Positions 1-12,851 of a stretch of DNA of 64,000 nt are shown piece by piece. The position numbers and the translations under genes are program-made. The stretch's first letter is position 1, and every line of letters begins with the position of its first letter. Source of the DNA: Blastomussa wellsi (lineage: Eukaryota; Cnidaria; Anthozoa; Scleractinia; Plerogyridae); NCBI GenBank assembly GCA_947652115.1, contig OX393563.1, positions 1,493,829 through 1,557,828 of the forward strand, written 5' to 3'. The notes under the pieces are model-generated. The model was not told the DNA's origin, did not search any database, and saw only the letters and a list, made by a program, of their open reading frames with translations.

Positions 1-112
1 TTTATAAAATCATGTGAATTGTTCCTGGGAGGTTGACTTTGGTGAGGTCAGTTGTGTTGATGGATCCAGTAATAATGAATATTTCAGTCGCAATTTTAAT
101 ATTTTTACTCAC

Positions 113-169
113 ATAATCGCGGTATATTTCCCTGGTGGAAACTCCTGAAGATTTTTACATGTCATTGAA
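113..169 (-). CDS. Gene A exon 18: LRR C-cap start
   Basis: 57 bp encoding SMTCKNLQEFPPGKY, TTTGCAG acceptor and GTGAGT donor. Gene B exon 18 is 57 bp with TCKNL. The next (Cys-rich) exon cannot be placed within bases 1-112. Confidence 0.9.
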
Positions 170-3100
170 CTGCAAATGCAAAGGCCATGTCAGCGTAAAG
201 TAGGCAGATGTCCATTCCAATCTTTCATGTGTTTACATTGCAGATCAGGAGAATTTTGGACGATCACAGCTGTTTCTTCCAAGGTAAACATTAAACAATT
301 TTATGAACCGTTCGCTACTTTTGTTCATTAATGTTTATCAGTTTCATGATCATTTTACGTAGGCTACTCTCTACTTAGATCTCCAAAAGGAGAAGTTACT
401 TGATTTATCATATAAACAGCAGTGAAATACCAGCTGCAGGTGAGCTTTCGCGCATGTTATCTTCACATGTGAAGATATCACCGTTGCAATGATTATGCAA
501 TAAAACACGCCTTTCGTGGTTAATTAAGTGCAAAGATTTGGAATTTCATTGTTGTTGATATATAAATAAATATATGGCCGCTTGGAGATACGAATTTCTC
601 TTCTCGTGAACCCGTTTGAATATGTTGTTCATCTTTCTCCAAAGCTCACATACATACCTCCCGGTGTAGGCGGGAGTCTCCAAGTTTTTGATCAAATCTC
701 TCGGTCTCCCGGTTAAGGCACCAAATTTCCCGAGAAATACCTGCCATGGCTTTTTTCATTAATTTAGTTGTTTTTGAGCTGCCAAGAAGGAAAATAGCTG
801 TTTTGACCTTCCATCGGGCGACAAGGAAAATGTGCGTTTTTCACGTCATGTAGTGTTCACAAAAACTCTTCTCAACACATGCTTTATGTAGCATATTGGA
901 AATGTCTAATTTGTAGACGTCTCCAGATTTTTGTACTCTGAAGGTTGGCAGGTATGCACATATCAACACTCGAAGAGAAATTTTGTATCTCAGCGCGGCC
1001 ATGTAATCTTAGGCTCCCAAAAGTGAGTATTGCCCTTCAACTTACATTTTTGTCTTGTGCGTAAGTTCGTCAAAGACTCTAGGAGGTAGCAAACTGAGCG
1101 GGTTGTTAAACAGTGTTCTGAAAAAAATAAAATGTAAGTGAGCTAGAAGGTTAATAAAATGTAACGGTAAAAATGTTATTTTTCCTGACACACCCACACT
1201 GAGGGGCTCTTCGGGAGCTCGCTTGGAAGTGCACGTGGTTGGAGATCGAATTGGAATTTGGTACTTTACCTATGACGTTTAAACATTCCACATTGTATGC
1301 TCGATGACCATAAACAGATATGCGATGTTGCTGAACGTCTGTGTATTGGAACGTCGGTGAAATTACTACGATATATTTTTTGTTTGTACAATTTTTTTAT
1401 TAGTATTATTTTATTATTATTATTGTAACCCACAGACAATACAATACTATACTTAAGTTCCTTACAATACAACACGAGCTATTTACAATACGCCACCTAC
1501 ATTGTTTATAATATATTTAGTACGCTATTTACAACATTAAGAACATTTTGCTCCAAACTTAAAGCAATTTGTGTTAGGCATCGCATCGATGGAGCAGGAA
1601 AGCGCTGAAGTAATTACCTATTTCAGGGGATTTAGAAAAGTATTCTTATGTGCATAAGATAGCGAGATAATTAAGTTCCTTTTTTATTTTTTTGTAATAA
1701 GAAGGCGTTCTAAACATTTCCACTTTTCCTGGTTTGTGTCACCTTCTTTTTGCTCCAAGAGAAAGGTCGATTTTAGATAGAGTTGAAAGGCTTCTACTTT
1801 AGGTAGACTTTTTTTTACTTTTACGGATCCAAATAAAATATCTGGCTAACAGAAAACAGTCCGGCGTCAGTCCTAAAGCAACAAAAATGTTTAGCGAGTA
1901 GTTTTGTGATAGAGTTTCCTGATTAAATATTGTAATTAATTAATTTTCTGGAAGTAATTAGGAAAGCTTTAAACATTGGGTTAATGAATAACAGAAAGAA
2001 GAAACTTTGGAGCAGGACAAGAAGAGGTGTGTTAGTTTTTCCGGTTCTTCTTTACAGAAAGAACAGTTTGGTTCATCTTGTACGCCAATTTTAGTTAAGA
2101 AATCATTAGTTGATATCCGTCTATGTAAAAGTTTGAATTGGAACTCAATGAGTTTCGTGTTTTTGGTGGATTGGAAGGCTAGTTGATAGGCTTCATTCCA
2201 TTTAATGTATTTTATATCTTTAGTATTGCAATCATCAAACCTTTTCTGTTGAGTTTGAGTAGGAGGCGGAGATATTTTGGAAACCAGTTTTTTATACACG
2301 AGTGGGCTTGTTCTATGTGATTTCTCTATTTTTTCCGAAAACCTTTCGTATTCAGAGTCTTCCAAAATAAACTTCTTGTTGTGTATTTGCCAAAGGCGTT
2401 TAAGTGCAGATATAAGACGCCTGAGAGGACAAGTTTTAAGGCTGAATTTTTCCTGCAATTCAGGAAAAGATAAAAAGTTATTTGAATCATCTTTCAAATG
2501 TTTTACCTTTATTATACCTTCATAATGCCATTCAGGGTAGAAGATGGGTGAATTATCGATTCTGATCAGTGTATTGTGCCATAGTTTTGGTTGAGGAACT
2601 GATTCTCAGATATAATTCTATCTACAAAATTAGCTTCTGTCCAAATTCGTTGTCACAATTTCCTTGAAGAAGTTATCCTTAAGTCGAAGCATCTTTATGT
2701 CTTCAGTGTTGAGATTACTTGTAAAGATTATTGGACCTCCATGCGACTCTAACTCCACATCAAAAAAAAGTTTCTATTTTCCCTGATTCTCTTTGTCTAA
2801 ATATTTTTTAACACATGTAGCTTTTAGGGATTTGCTAAAATAGTCAACGTCTATCATTTTAGGGCCGCCGCCTGGGTAATCGTTAATAATGACATTCCGT
2901 TTAATTTTATCTGTTTTTCCGCTCCAATGGAATGAAAAGAAACGTTTGTTTAGTTCTTTGATGGCTTTCTCATTTGAAAGAAGAGGAGATAATACAAAAA
3001 CGATTTGAGAGGCGACTAGACTCTTTGGGGCTATTATTTTACCCATTAGAGAGAGTCTGCGGTATTTCCAACAGCTTAAGACAATCTTTATCTTTTCAAG

Positions 3101-6100
3101 TTTTTCGTTATAATTTAAAGTTGTAGTTTCTTCTGAAACAACTGAGAGCCAAACACCTAGGGCTTTTACCTTGTTTTTTGGCCACGTAAAGCTTCTTCCA
3201 GGGAGTATATTTTTCCCCAAAGAAAAAATCATTTACTCAAAGATGTTCACTGGGTGTTCACTGAGTTTGCCAGGATTTAGGTAACAATTAAAGATGAGCT
3301 GTAAGTTCATATAGTTGTATTTATTGTTGCCAACTTCATCGCGCTCCTCATTACAACTGCCATGATTCGCTGAAGGCGCAATCTTTAAAGGAAACTGGGC
3401 ATTGATACCTTTCTCTTCATCATTTCTGACAAAAAATGCAGTGTAGTCGGTAATGTGAATATTTTAAGCAGAGTGTAATAAAAAAATAAAATCCGGTGAC
3501 TCGCTGGTATTTATCAAGCTGAAGGATTCCATTTCGGTATTTTAACTAGGAAATTCTATTCCTTCAAAGAGCATTTAGGTTTTATATCTTGGAGTGTTTA
3601 TTACAGGGATAACTTCTCACTAACCGAGCGCGAAGGATTTGCTGGGGAATATTAGGTTGCTGGAGCAATGACGACGGCGACGGAATGCATATCGTAGCTA
3701 AGTTTCATGGTAATCGTTGGAGCAGAAATGCGGAAATCTTATGGACGGGAGGGCCCAGTAAAACGACAATATTGTTAAAACTGTTTTGCATCAGTTAAAT
3801 CGAATTTAATAATATTATTACTGAATGATAGGAAAAAGTTGTCCCAAAGTTCTGTTGCCATCGCGCCAAAGTTTGGCAATGATGAGTTCGCTTGGAATAA
3901 CTGCGGATCCACTTTACGCTCCTATTCGCCCGAGGTTGTACGTGGAAAAAAGCGGAAGAAATGACTGGGGACCAATATTTCCCAGCGCGGCCAGCGAAAG
4001 ATAGGGCAGTGTTTATTCAGTTCTGTTAAAACGGCGCACTTTCAGGGGCCTGAATTCAATGGGCATTCACCGTTACGTGTTTTGATGCCGCAAGCAACTC
4101 AGAAAGAACAAGGCACTACGATTTTGAAAACAAATTTATTAATTTAGAGTGTTAATACGTTTTTTCGCAGTTCTAGATGCAATTTTAAATTTACCAACTT
4201 CTATGACAACGGTCCACATGGAAAATTCAGACCAACAAAGAACCAATCAGAATGCTCGGATTTTCTTCAAGAAATGAAATGAAATAGGTTCCCAATAATG
4301 CTAGCATTTGTCAAATATTCATCTTACAGTGATTGGAGAGTTCTGATCCCATAAAACGCCTTCTGTCCGACAGACTTGATCCTATTGTTGTGGAGAAACC
4401 TGAAACAGCACAATGTTTTATTAAGATCAAAATATGTATAATGCCAACACGTTCATACACCTATATTAATTTAAGAAAGCTATTTGTTAGACTTCCAAAA
4501 GGGACCGAAAATTTTTCGTCAAAAAGGCCCTTTTCGTGAACTTTTTTCAAAAGTATTGAATAAACGTTTTAGTGGGTTCAATTTTTTTATGAAATCAGTG
4601 TATGTTTGGAAATGCCACCCTCTCAAACACGTTGTCACAAAAGATCAAACTCGCTAGAAGGAAATTCAAAGTTTTCGTCAAAAATTTATGACAAGATAAT
4701 AAATTAATGATGAATCAAATGCCGTCATTTCACTTACAGGAGTTCAAGAGGCGTTTGATAAAAGGCGTTATTAGGAATTGCTGTTAAATTGTTGTTAGCG
4801 AGCATCCTGTGAAAAAAAGTAAACAAAAATACCGGAGTATAATGTCATCACTGACGAATGATCTGCATTACAATATAACAGGCTTGCATGTTCAACCATT
4901 TAGTATTTCCCATAGGCACCCTTGGACTTGGGGGTGATGAAACCTCCATTGCAGCAAGAATGCACCATGCCAATTATCAAGCCTCAATTTTCCAAATATG
5001 TCCGTTTTTTAACGTCGACGTCTGATTTATTTCGGCCGTAGAATCTTTCTTTCTGCGCATGCCAGTATTTTTTAATGAAGGCAAATTATTAATAACCAGG
5101 CTTGGCTAAGTATATATTAAGCTATTTGCCAATAAAGGTCAAATTTAGGGTATTTTTTACCTCTTTTGGCGTTGCCACGGCAACAAATTTTTGCGTAACA
5201 GAGGTATCAATTTGTTCACTTGTAAAACATACACAATTTTGTACCGGGAGTTTTTCTCCGGCTTCATTGGTGTGGCTGCAGTGGAATGCATAACACGCGG
5301 GAGTGTCTAAACCATTATCAGTTATCTTTTAAAAGTTGCATGCCCTGGAGCTAGCTGGATGTACATTGACGTCCACTATAAACAATATTTACATTTACTT
5401 TTTTTTACGTTAATATTTTAGTAAAGGATTTCGGTTTTTCATTTTACCAGAACACTATTTATTTTTGTCGTAAGCTATCATATGATCACAGTGTTACTTA
5501 CAATGTTCTTAGACTCCCAATCCCGGAAAACGTATATGCGTTGATATATGAAATGTTGTTAAAGTTTAATAACCTTAAAAATACAAGCAAAAGTAAACGC
5601 TAAATTAAATTCCGTTTTCGGAAGAATCTTAGTGAAGACACCTAGCTGTGTATATCAAGATGAAGGCCACATGATGAAACAAAGATAATCAAAATGGCCC
5701 AAAACATGTTGCACTGAAATATTCATTCGAAGCTCAAATTTCACGTGAAAGCAAACTCACAGTCAACAACAGTAAGTAAGCAAATGAATGAATGGATGGA
5801 CGGATTGATGAATGGATGTCTCAGTTCAGATGTTCAGAGAGGACATTTTCTTCAATGACGTCATGGCTGTCCTCGACGTACGGTAAGTACACTGTACATT
5901 ATGTGAAGAATGCTGTGTAACATACAAATGCAGTGTAAATCAAATCGCCTTTGTTTAACGAGGGTATTGGAATTTAAAAGTGGTGGTTCTTGCGGAGGGA
6001 GAAAAACCGAGTACTCGTAGAAGGATTTGTATAACTGATAAGTACACCCCATATTTTTCAATATTTTTTTTTAAAAAATCGATGAAGTGTAAAAATTGAC

Positions 6101-9100
6101 TTGGTCCTTCATTTCCAGCCCCCTGCCCCTATCTATGTTTTAGCTCCTCTTTTTAGACATTCGATGACATCAAACAACATTCACGAGGGCCGAAAAGGGG
6201 ATATTTTGGCAGAGTTTAGGGAAATACAATTAATAGCGGTGATAAATATGGCGTAAAAACTGCAACTCCAGATCAAATATTTTTTTTCTAATATTGTAGT
6301 TCGGTAAAATAGTTACTTACAACTCTGATAAGTTCTTACAGCCAGAAAATGCCTTGTCTGCTATGAACTGTATTTTGTTGAATGATAAGTCACTAAAAAT
6401 AGATAAACGTAGAGTTATATGTTATTGGTAATCAGGAAGACAACCGACAACTTAAAGAAAATCATATTAGAGAATACTGTTTCCCCTTACTCTTTGAATA
6501 ATCATTAAAGTACATTTCGAAGAAGCGTCCCTCTAGGCAGGCTTTACAACTTTCTTATATTTTAATTTACTTATCACTTCTTTCCAAAGTTTAATTTATG
6601 GAAGTTATAAAAACTGAGGATTACGGTGTTATCGGAAGGTAATAATTCCTAGCAGCCTGTATCTTTGGTAACGGATCCTGTCGGATTTACGAGAAGGATT
6701 TCTTTGTTGAACTAATAAACAATAACGTCGAATTATTCATTAGTGGGCGCCTTTGACTGGTTGAACAGACTTCTGGAAGATGTGCAAGAAAGAACAACAG
6801 AAGACGAGCGAACAGCGTCACTAAATTACTCAGTGTTTGTTGATCACTGATATTGTGTGTTAAATCCTCCAGTCTAAAGAATCATAGAATTAAAATTATA
6901 ATAAAATATTATTTTTTTACATAAGAAGTCTTTGTTTTTTTAGTACCGTCACAAAGCGTCCAACATCAAATTCTGGAGAAGGGGCGACATCGTTAAGGTA
7001 GGAATTACTATCCTACTAATTATTTTCAAGTGATCACCAGAAAAAAATTACTTACATGGAAAGTATTGAGAAATTCTGACAGACATCCTGCGGTACCTCT
7101 TCTATGTCATTTTCAGCCAGTGATCTATGTTGCAGATGAAGAAGAACAACCACAACAACAACATTTCCAAGATAACTTGCAAAAAACCGTGTCAGGGATT
7201 CCTGTTTTTCGAACTATCTCCCGCTATGACCTCTTTCGTGAAACGCCTCGGTAAATTTTCGATACCTAAACTTGACAGGGAAATTGAAAAGCAAAAGATC
7301 GGAATATTGAAAAAGCCTAACACCGTTTTGAAGATCAATACCTTGTGATTGATATTATGCAGTAGTTTGGATCGTGTGGCTGAATTCGCTAGAAGCCAAA
7401 TCAGTCGTTTTAGGTTTCCGGACCATTTTTAGTTTACAGTTAAATAAGGAGTGAAGCAAAACAATTTTTTATCGGATAGAAAAAGTTATAAGTTTTCTAG
7501 CGATATATTGTTTGCTGTGATTAAAGTAAAAAAAAACAACGCGCTGAGAATTTATTTTTCGAAGGATAACCGCGAACGTCTATGGTAACCTTAAATTTGC
7601 CGTTCTTATCATGGAATTTCAACTTACAGATCATACAGATTCTTGATTTCAGGCCGGGTTATATTCTTGATGCTATTGTAGTCTAAATTCCTGCAAAAAA
7701 GAACAAATTCAAGTCAATAGGAATTGACATGTGATAAAACATAAATAATCGTTGGGTGCTATACAGATCCAATTCGCCACAAAATAACCCCAATAGCAGC
7801 ATATATAGCTCTAGGTTGCTAAAGCAATTTTTAATCGATCTAAAAACTAAAAGCATTTATATTTTCTATTAATAAAACTTACAAAAGCGTGAGTCTTGCA
7901 ATACCCTTTAAATCTGGAATCGCCGTTAATCGGTTCCCGTTTAGGCGCCTGAGATCAATGGCAATAAAAAGAATTAGTCTAAATCAAACCATTCCTTCAA
8001 CATTGCTCATAGTATGAACATTTAGTGACGGGTAGAAAAGACTTTTATAATTGTGAAAATAGGTAGCTATATATGAGTTAAGTGGGAGGCGCGGTGGCCT
8101 AATGATGTAACTTTTAGACCCATTTTATGCGCTAAACACCAGATTGAGCGGGCTGGATTCGATCCCTGGCCGAGACATTGCCTTGTGCTTTTTGGCAAGA
8201 TACGTTACTCTAATAGCGCCTCTCTTCAGCCATGTTTATAATATGTACCGGCGACGTAAATGCTGTGGGTAACCCTATGATGGAATAGCATCTCATCCTA
8301 TTGGCTTCAGGCTAAGGACACCGGAATAACCTCGTTCCACCCGGATGGTACTCTGGCTTAAACGTTATATTTAACCTTTATTTAAGACTTACAATGAAGT
8401 CAGGCGACGAAGGCGACGGAATGTTCCATCAGCTATTGATGACAAATTGTTCCACTTGAGGTTTCTGTGTTAAGTTATTGTTGAAGAAAAATGAAAGATA
8501 TCAAAAACACCTATACATGATACATTGCTAAAACAGTAGAGGAGCTTTCAAAATTGGCTATTTCTGCTGTATTAAGCTAAACAAAGGCAATAAAAACTTA
8601 TGAAATGCCCTTTGCTCAATATGATAAGAATGTAGCACGTACGCCCGACAAACGACGCACGTTCCTAATAACTTCCATTGTTTTGAAACAAATATCCTGG
8701 AACTTTGCACTAAGATAGAACTTTTTATTCTCTAAAATCTTGGCATTTTTTGGCGATAAAATGACATCAAAAAGTTGGCGCGAAAATGTGGTTTTTGTAT
8801 TATATGGGATATCTAATGAAACAATTTTGTAACTTTTCGCAAGGATCTCAAAACCGGAAAAAAAAAAAATATATATCTATCTAATAAAAGTTACAACGTT
8901 TTAAACTTTGGATATTGTGCTATTGTTAGCAACAAAATGGCGGGAGATTCAAATTTCAAAATACCATATAAAACAAAACACGATGGATTTTAGAAAATAG
9001 CAAGTTCTATCTGACCGCAAAGTTTCAGGATAATTGATTTAAAATCTCTGGAAAATCTAGGAGCGTGCATCTTTTTGTGTTTTTTGTGCCCACCATGACG

Positions 9101-12100
9101 AGAAAAACGATGATCGCGTATTTATATCACCATATTATACCATACTTGTTTTTAACCGGTCTTAGGAATCGAGCTGCCTGTGAACAATTTGAATCCTAAA
9201 CAATGCAATTATTTTCAAGAATTTATAAAATGAAACAACAAGTTTCGTATTGTTTGACAACCTCCTTATTATTAAACAGTGTGAAACATAATCGGTTTGC
9301 ATGTATTATTAATCTTACAGCCCCGCCAGACTACTAGAGAGTCCATCCAAGGTCGCTGGATGTAGAAATTCCACATAATTGTATTGCATGTCTCTGCAAA
9401 ACAAATAATCTTGGTGAAGGCATCAGTTAACCTTTGATTAACGTAACTGCTTCATGGAAACCACTTTCATAGCTCGGCCGTATTTGCAGTTTATGATAAT
9501 TATGTTAAACATTTAAATACTTACAGGATAACCAAGTTCTTCATTCCCGCAAAAGCTTCATTTTCAATGCGTTTAATGTTGCAAGCGTTCATGGATCTAG
9601 GTATAATCGACATAATATGTTATAAGTGTTAACTGCCTGCGTCATTCGAAATGTGATTGAATGGTCAAAGCCCCATGTTGTTTGTAGCAAATTTTAAGCC
9701 ATCAGAGACGCGAGCGCTTGGGTAATTTCCCACAGTTGTTAGCGCGCGTTTGGCAGAAACACGTGTGCTAGCGATTATAGTAGTCGAAATTATTTGGTCG
9801 CTAGTTTGTTGCGAAATGGATTAGTTTCTTTGGATTCTGTAAGATTTTAGCTGGACCGGTCCATTACCCTCGTCGCTGGGCAAAGGTAATTGGTATTGAT
9901 AATGTGAATTGGCTCTCGAATCATTACGGTGGCCAATTCACATGGAGGTTGACATGACAAGCTGGTAAGCACAATGGGTGAGACCACCCCCCCCCTTTGA
10001 AAAATCCTGGCTATACGCCCATGGTGTCGGCTCCATTGAATCCAATACCAATTGCAGGACCTTTCAAATAGAATCCCCCACAATGTGAGCACAGTGTTGA
10101 GTCCGTAAAGGTACCAAGACGACAGGCATAAACACAACATGCTTTAATGCGATCGATTCATACAGCTAGAACCAACGACAACACGAACAACTCTCCCCCA
10201 TCGCTACTGCCGGTCAGCGGTCAGTTAGGACTTCATGTTACTACATACAGTTACTGACAACTGAAATTGCTCCGGCGCAACTAATTCTTTGTTTTCCCCT
10301 TATAATTGTGACTTGTTTTAGACGTGGATAAATGCGTTAGAGAGTAGTTGAAAACCACAATGAAATATAACTTACAAAGTTTCCATGCTGTCCAAACTAG
10401 TTAAAGCTTTTGCAGCGAGCGTCGGGCCGAGAGGATTGTCAGCAACGTCCCTGCTCGACGCAAGTAACGGTAATTAAAAAAGTAACATGATTCAAAGTAA
10501 CCTTAATAGCATCATTAAACAGTAGTAATTAGGAAACATACACCCGAACAAAAGAAGCAACTGGCATTGGTGCAGAGAACACAAACCGCTGGGTGCATGA
10601 CGGCGAGAGATAAAACTCTAGTCTCTATTCTGAAAGCGGATCTCCCGACACCAAAATCCAACATCTAAATGGAATGTTGGAATTTGGGACCACTGTATTA
10701 CACTCGCTATTAACTATCACTTTTGGGAATAGCAGAGGCAAGATGGACTGGGGCCGGAAATCGGAAGCTAGCCAGTGCAGTTTTATAGTCAGACAGGCAG
10801 GACGACCACCACCACGCATTTGTTGGGTTGAATGTCAAGAAACGAATATATTTTGTACCGCTTCGCTAATGACACTGGAGTATCTGCCTCGTCCACAGTC
10901 CCCGCGCAATAGTAAAAGAGAAAAAAGGGCACAGGGAATCATGGGGAGGAGAGGAAGCGCTCCTCACTGGCTGGCAGCTTCCGCTCGCGCTTTCTTGCTA
11001 ACTCCCAGTCTCTCTCAATCACTCTTTGCGATAAGAAAAGAAAAGCATGTGGAGGAGGCAGCTAGAGTATGTTTTTTTATGTATGATTCGTGTTAACTGT
11101 AAAAGTATTTTAGGCGTGTTTGCAGGCATGATGAATCCCTCGGGGTTACTAGGCTATTGAAGATTTTGTAAATTACACAAGAGCCATTCCAAGGCATCTC
11201 TTTCAACTTTGATTTTTTTTCAATGCTGTAATTTCTTTATGTTAGTTATGTAAATGCTCGCTACATCAGTGAACGAGATACCCGCCCCTGGTGCCTTGTT
11301 TGTGTTTATTGATATCAGTTACAAAATATTTTATAATCGTTTCAGGCCTAGGGTGATTAGAGTATTAGAGATCTTTGCAACCCGCTCCTGGGATGAAAGC
11401 AAATCAGCAAAAAAACTTTGAACTCGCCAATTGTCTATCATCAAAGCCTACAAGGAACAGTTGAAGTGCCAACGCACAATGTCTTTTTTTGTACTTGCTG
11501 ATCTAAATCCGGGGGCGGGGTTGATACGCATATTAAAGGAGGGAATGCTCGTCGGAAATTTTAAATTAAACCCCCAAAGGAGACCGATCTGGAAGTGGCC
11601 CAAGCTCTTTTGACCCCTAAAAGAGAATTAAAATGTACGTATTAAATATATATTTTTATATTTATTCGCGTGCAACGTCATAAACGAGACCTCCGCGGCT
11701 ACATATAATGGCGTTTTGCCCAGAACACCCTAAGTAAGACCAAATTTCCGAAATTTACACCCCTAAGGGAGACGACGAGCATCCTCGCCCTTTCATATGC
11801 GAGTACCCCCGGGATCTAAATGACCTTGTTGGAAGAAAACAAACACTGGCAGAAAAAAGACAATGGGGAGACATGGATTGTTGATTTGAACAGTAATAGT
11901 GAAAGATAATGCAGCTTTTGCGAAGGAAACAGCTTGACCATTGGAGGTACACTTCTTAAGCACAGAAACATGCACAACATTACTTGGAAATCAGCCAATG
12001 GGAGAACTGCGATCCACATTGGCCATTTTTAATCAACAAGCATACGTCATGGGACTCACAAATCAGAAAGCATTTTCTTTCCTCCGATGATCGTTTTTAG

Positions 12101-12809
12101 GTCCTCCAATGAAAGTTTATTCGTTACCATTTCACTGAAATAAACGCACCACAGGTTAACAACTAATTTATGAGGTGATATTCATTTTATTTTAGAGTTT
12201 GTTATATCGATAGTATCTAAATAAAATGCACCCAGAATCAAGAAAAAGAGCCAAACTTAGTAAACAAACAAATTGATTGCTATGCCGTGCAACTGTCCCC
12301 TTCGTGAATAACTTTTAAGCATAAAACCGTTATGGCAACACGTTGGAAACGTTCAGCTAACTTTTCAGTTTTATATATTTTTATTATTCTTCTATCCTTT
12401 ATTTTTAACGAATTCTTGGTTTTCACGTGACGTCAGAGAAAACTAAAATTAAAACTTTTGAGTTTTCAACTTCATCAGGTAAAAGCCATTTTTAAACATA
12501 TATCTGCTGGCCTGTTCTCAGCTCGTTAGACGGCTTTGTTTTGAAAATAGAACATTTTGAATTTCAGATTTTTCACAATGTGTGACATCGGCATTGTTTC
12601 TTTACGTGCGCGAAAATATCGATTCGCCTTATGTTTTCGAGTTCTAAGTAGCCGATATGTTGAGGGAAGTGTTTATGCGAATGTCTTTAAGTTTAACAAC
12701 GAGAGGAAACGTTTTGAGAGAGCCAAAGTAAGCTCCAGGTGTTTCCTCTGGTTTACTTATTACTCTTCAACGATATTTCAATTTCTTGACTCAATTTATT
12801 GAATGGTAG

Positions 12810-12851
<42 letters not shown>

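Noticed and set aside
1..112. Possible start of gene A exon 19 (acceptor-like CCTCCCAG on the minus strand near 25)
   Set aside because: The few codons before the window edge do not resemble gene B exon 19, so the exon cannot be placed.
10674..11096. 140-codon plus-strand frame inside a gene A intron
   Set aside because: No signature, antisense to gene A, no supporting splice partners; likely repeat-derived.
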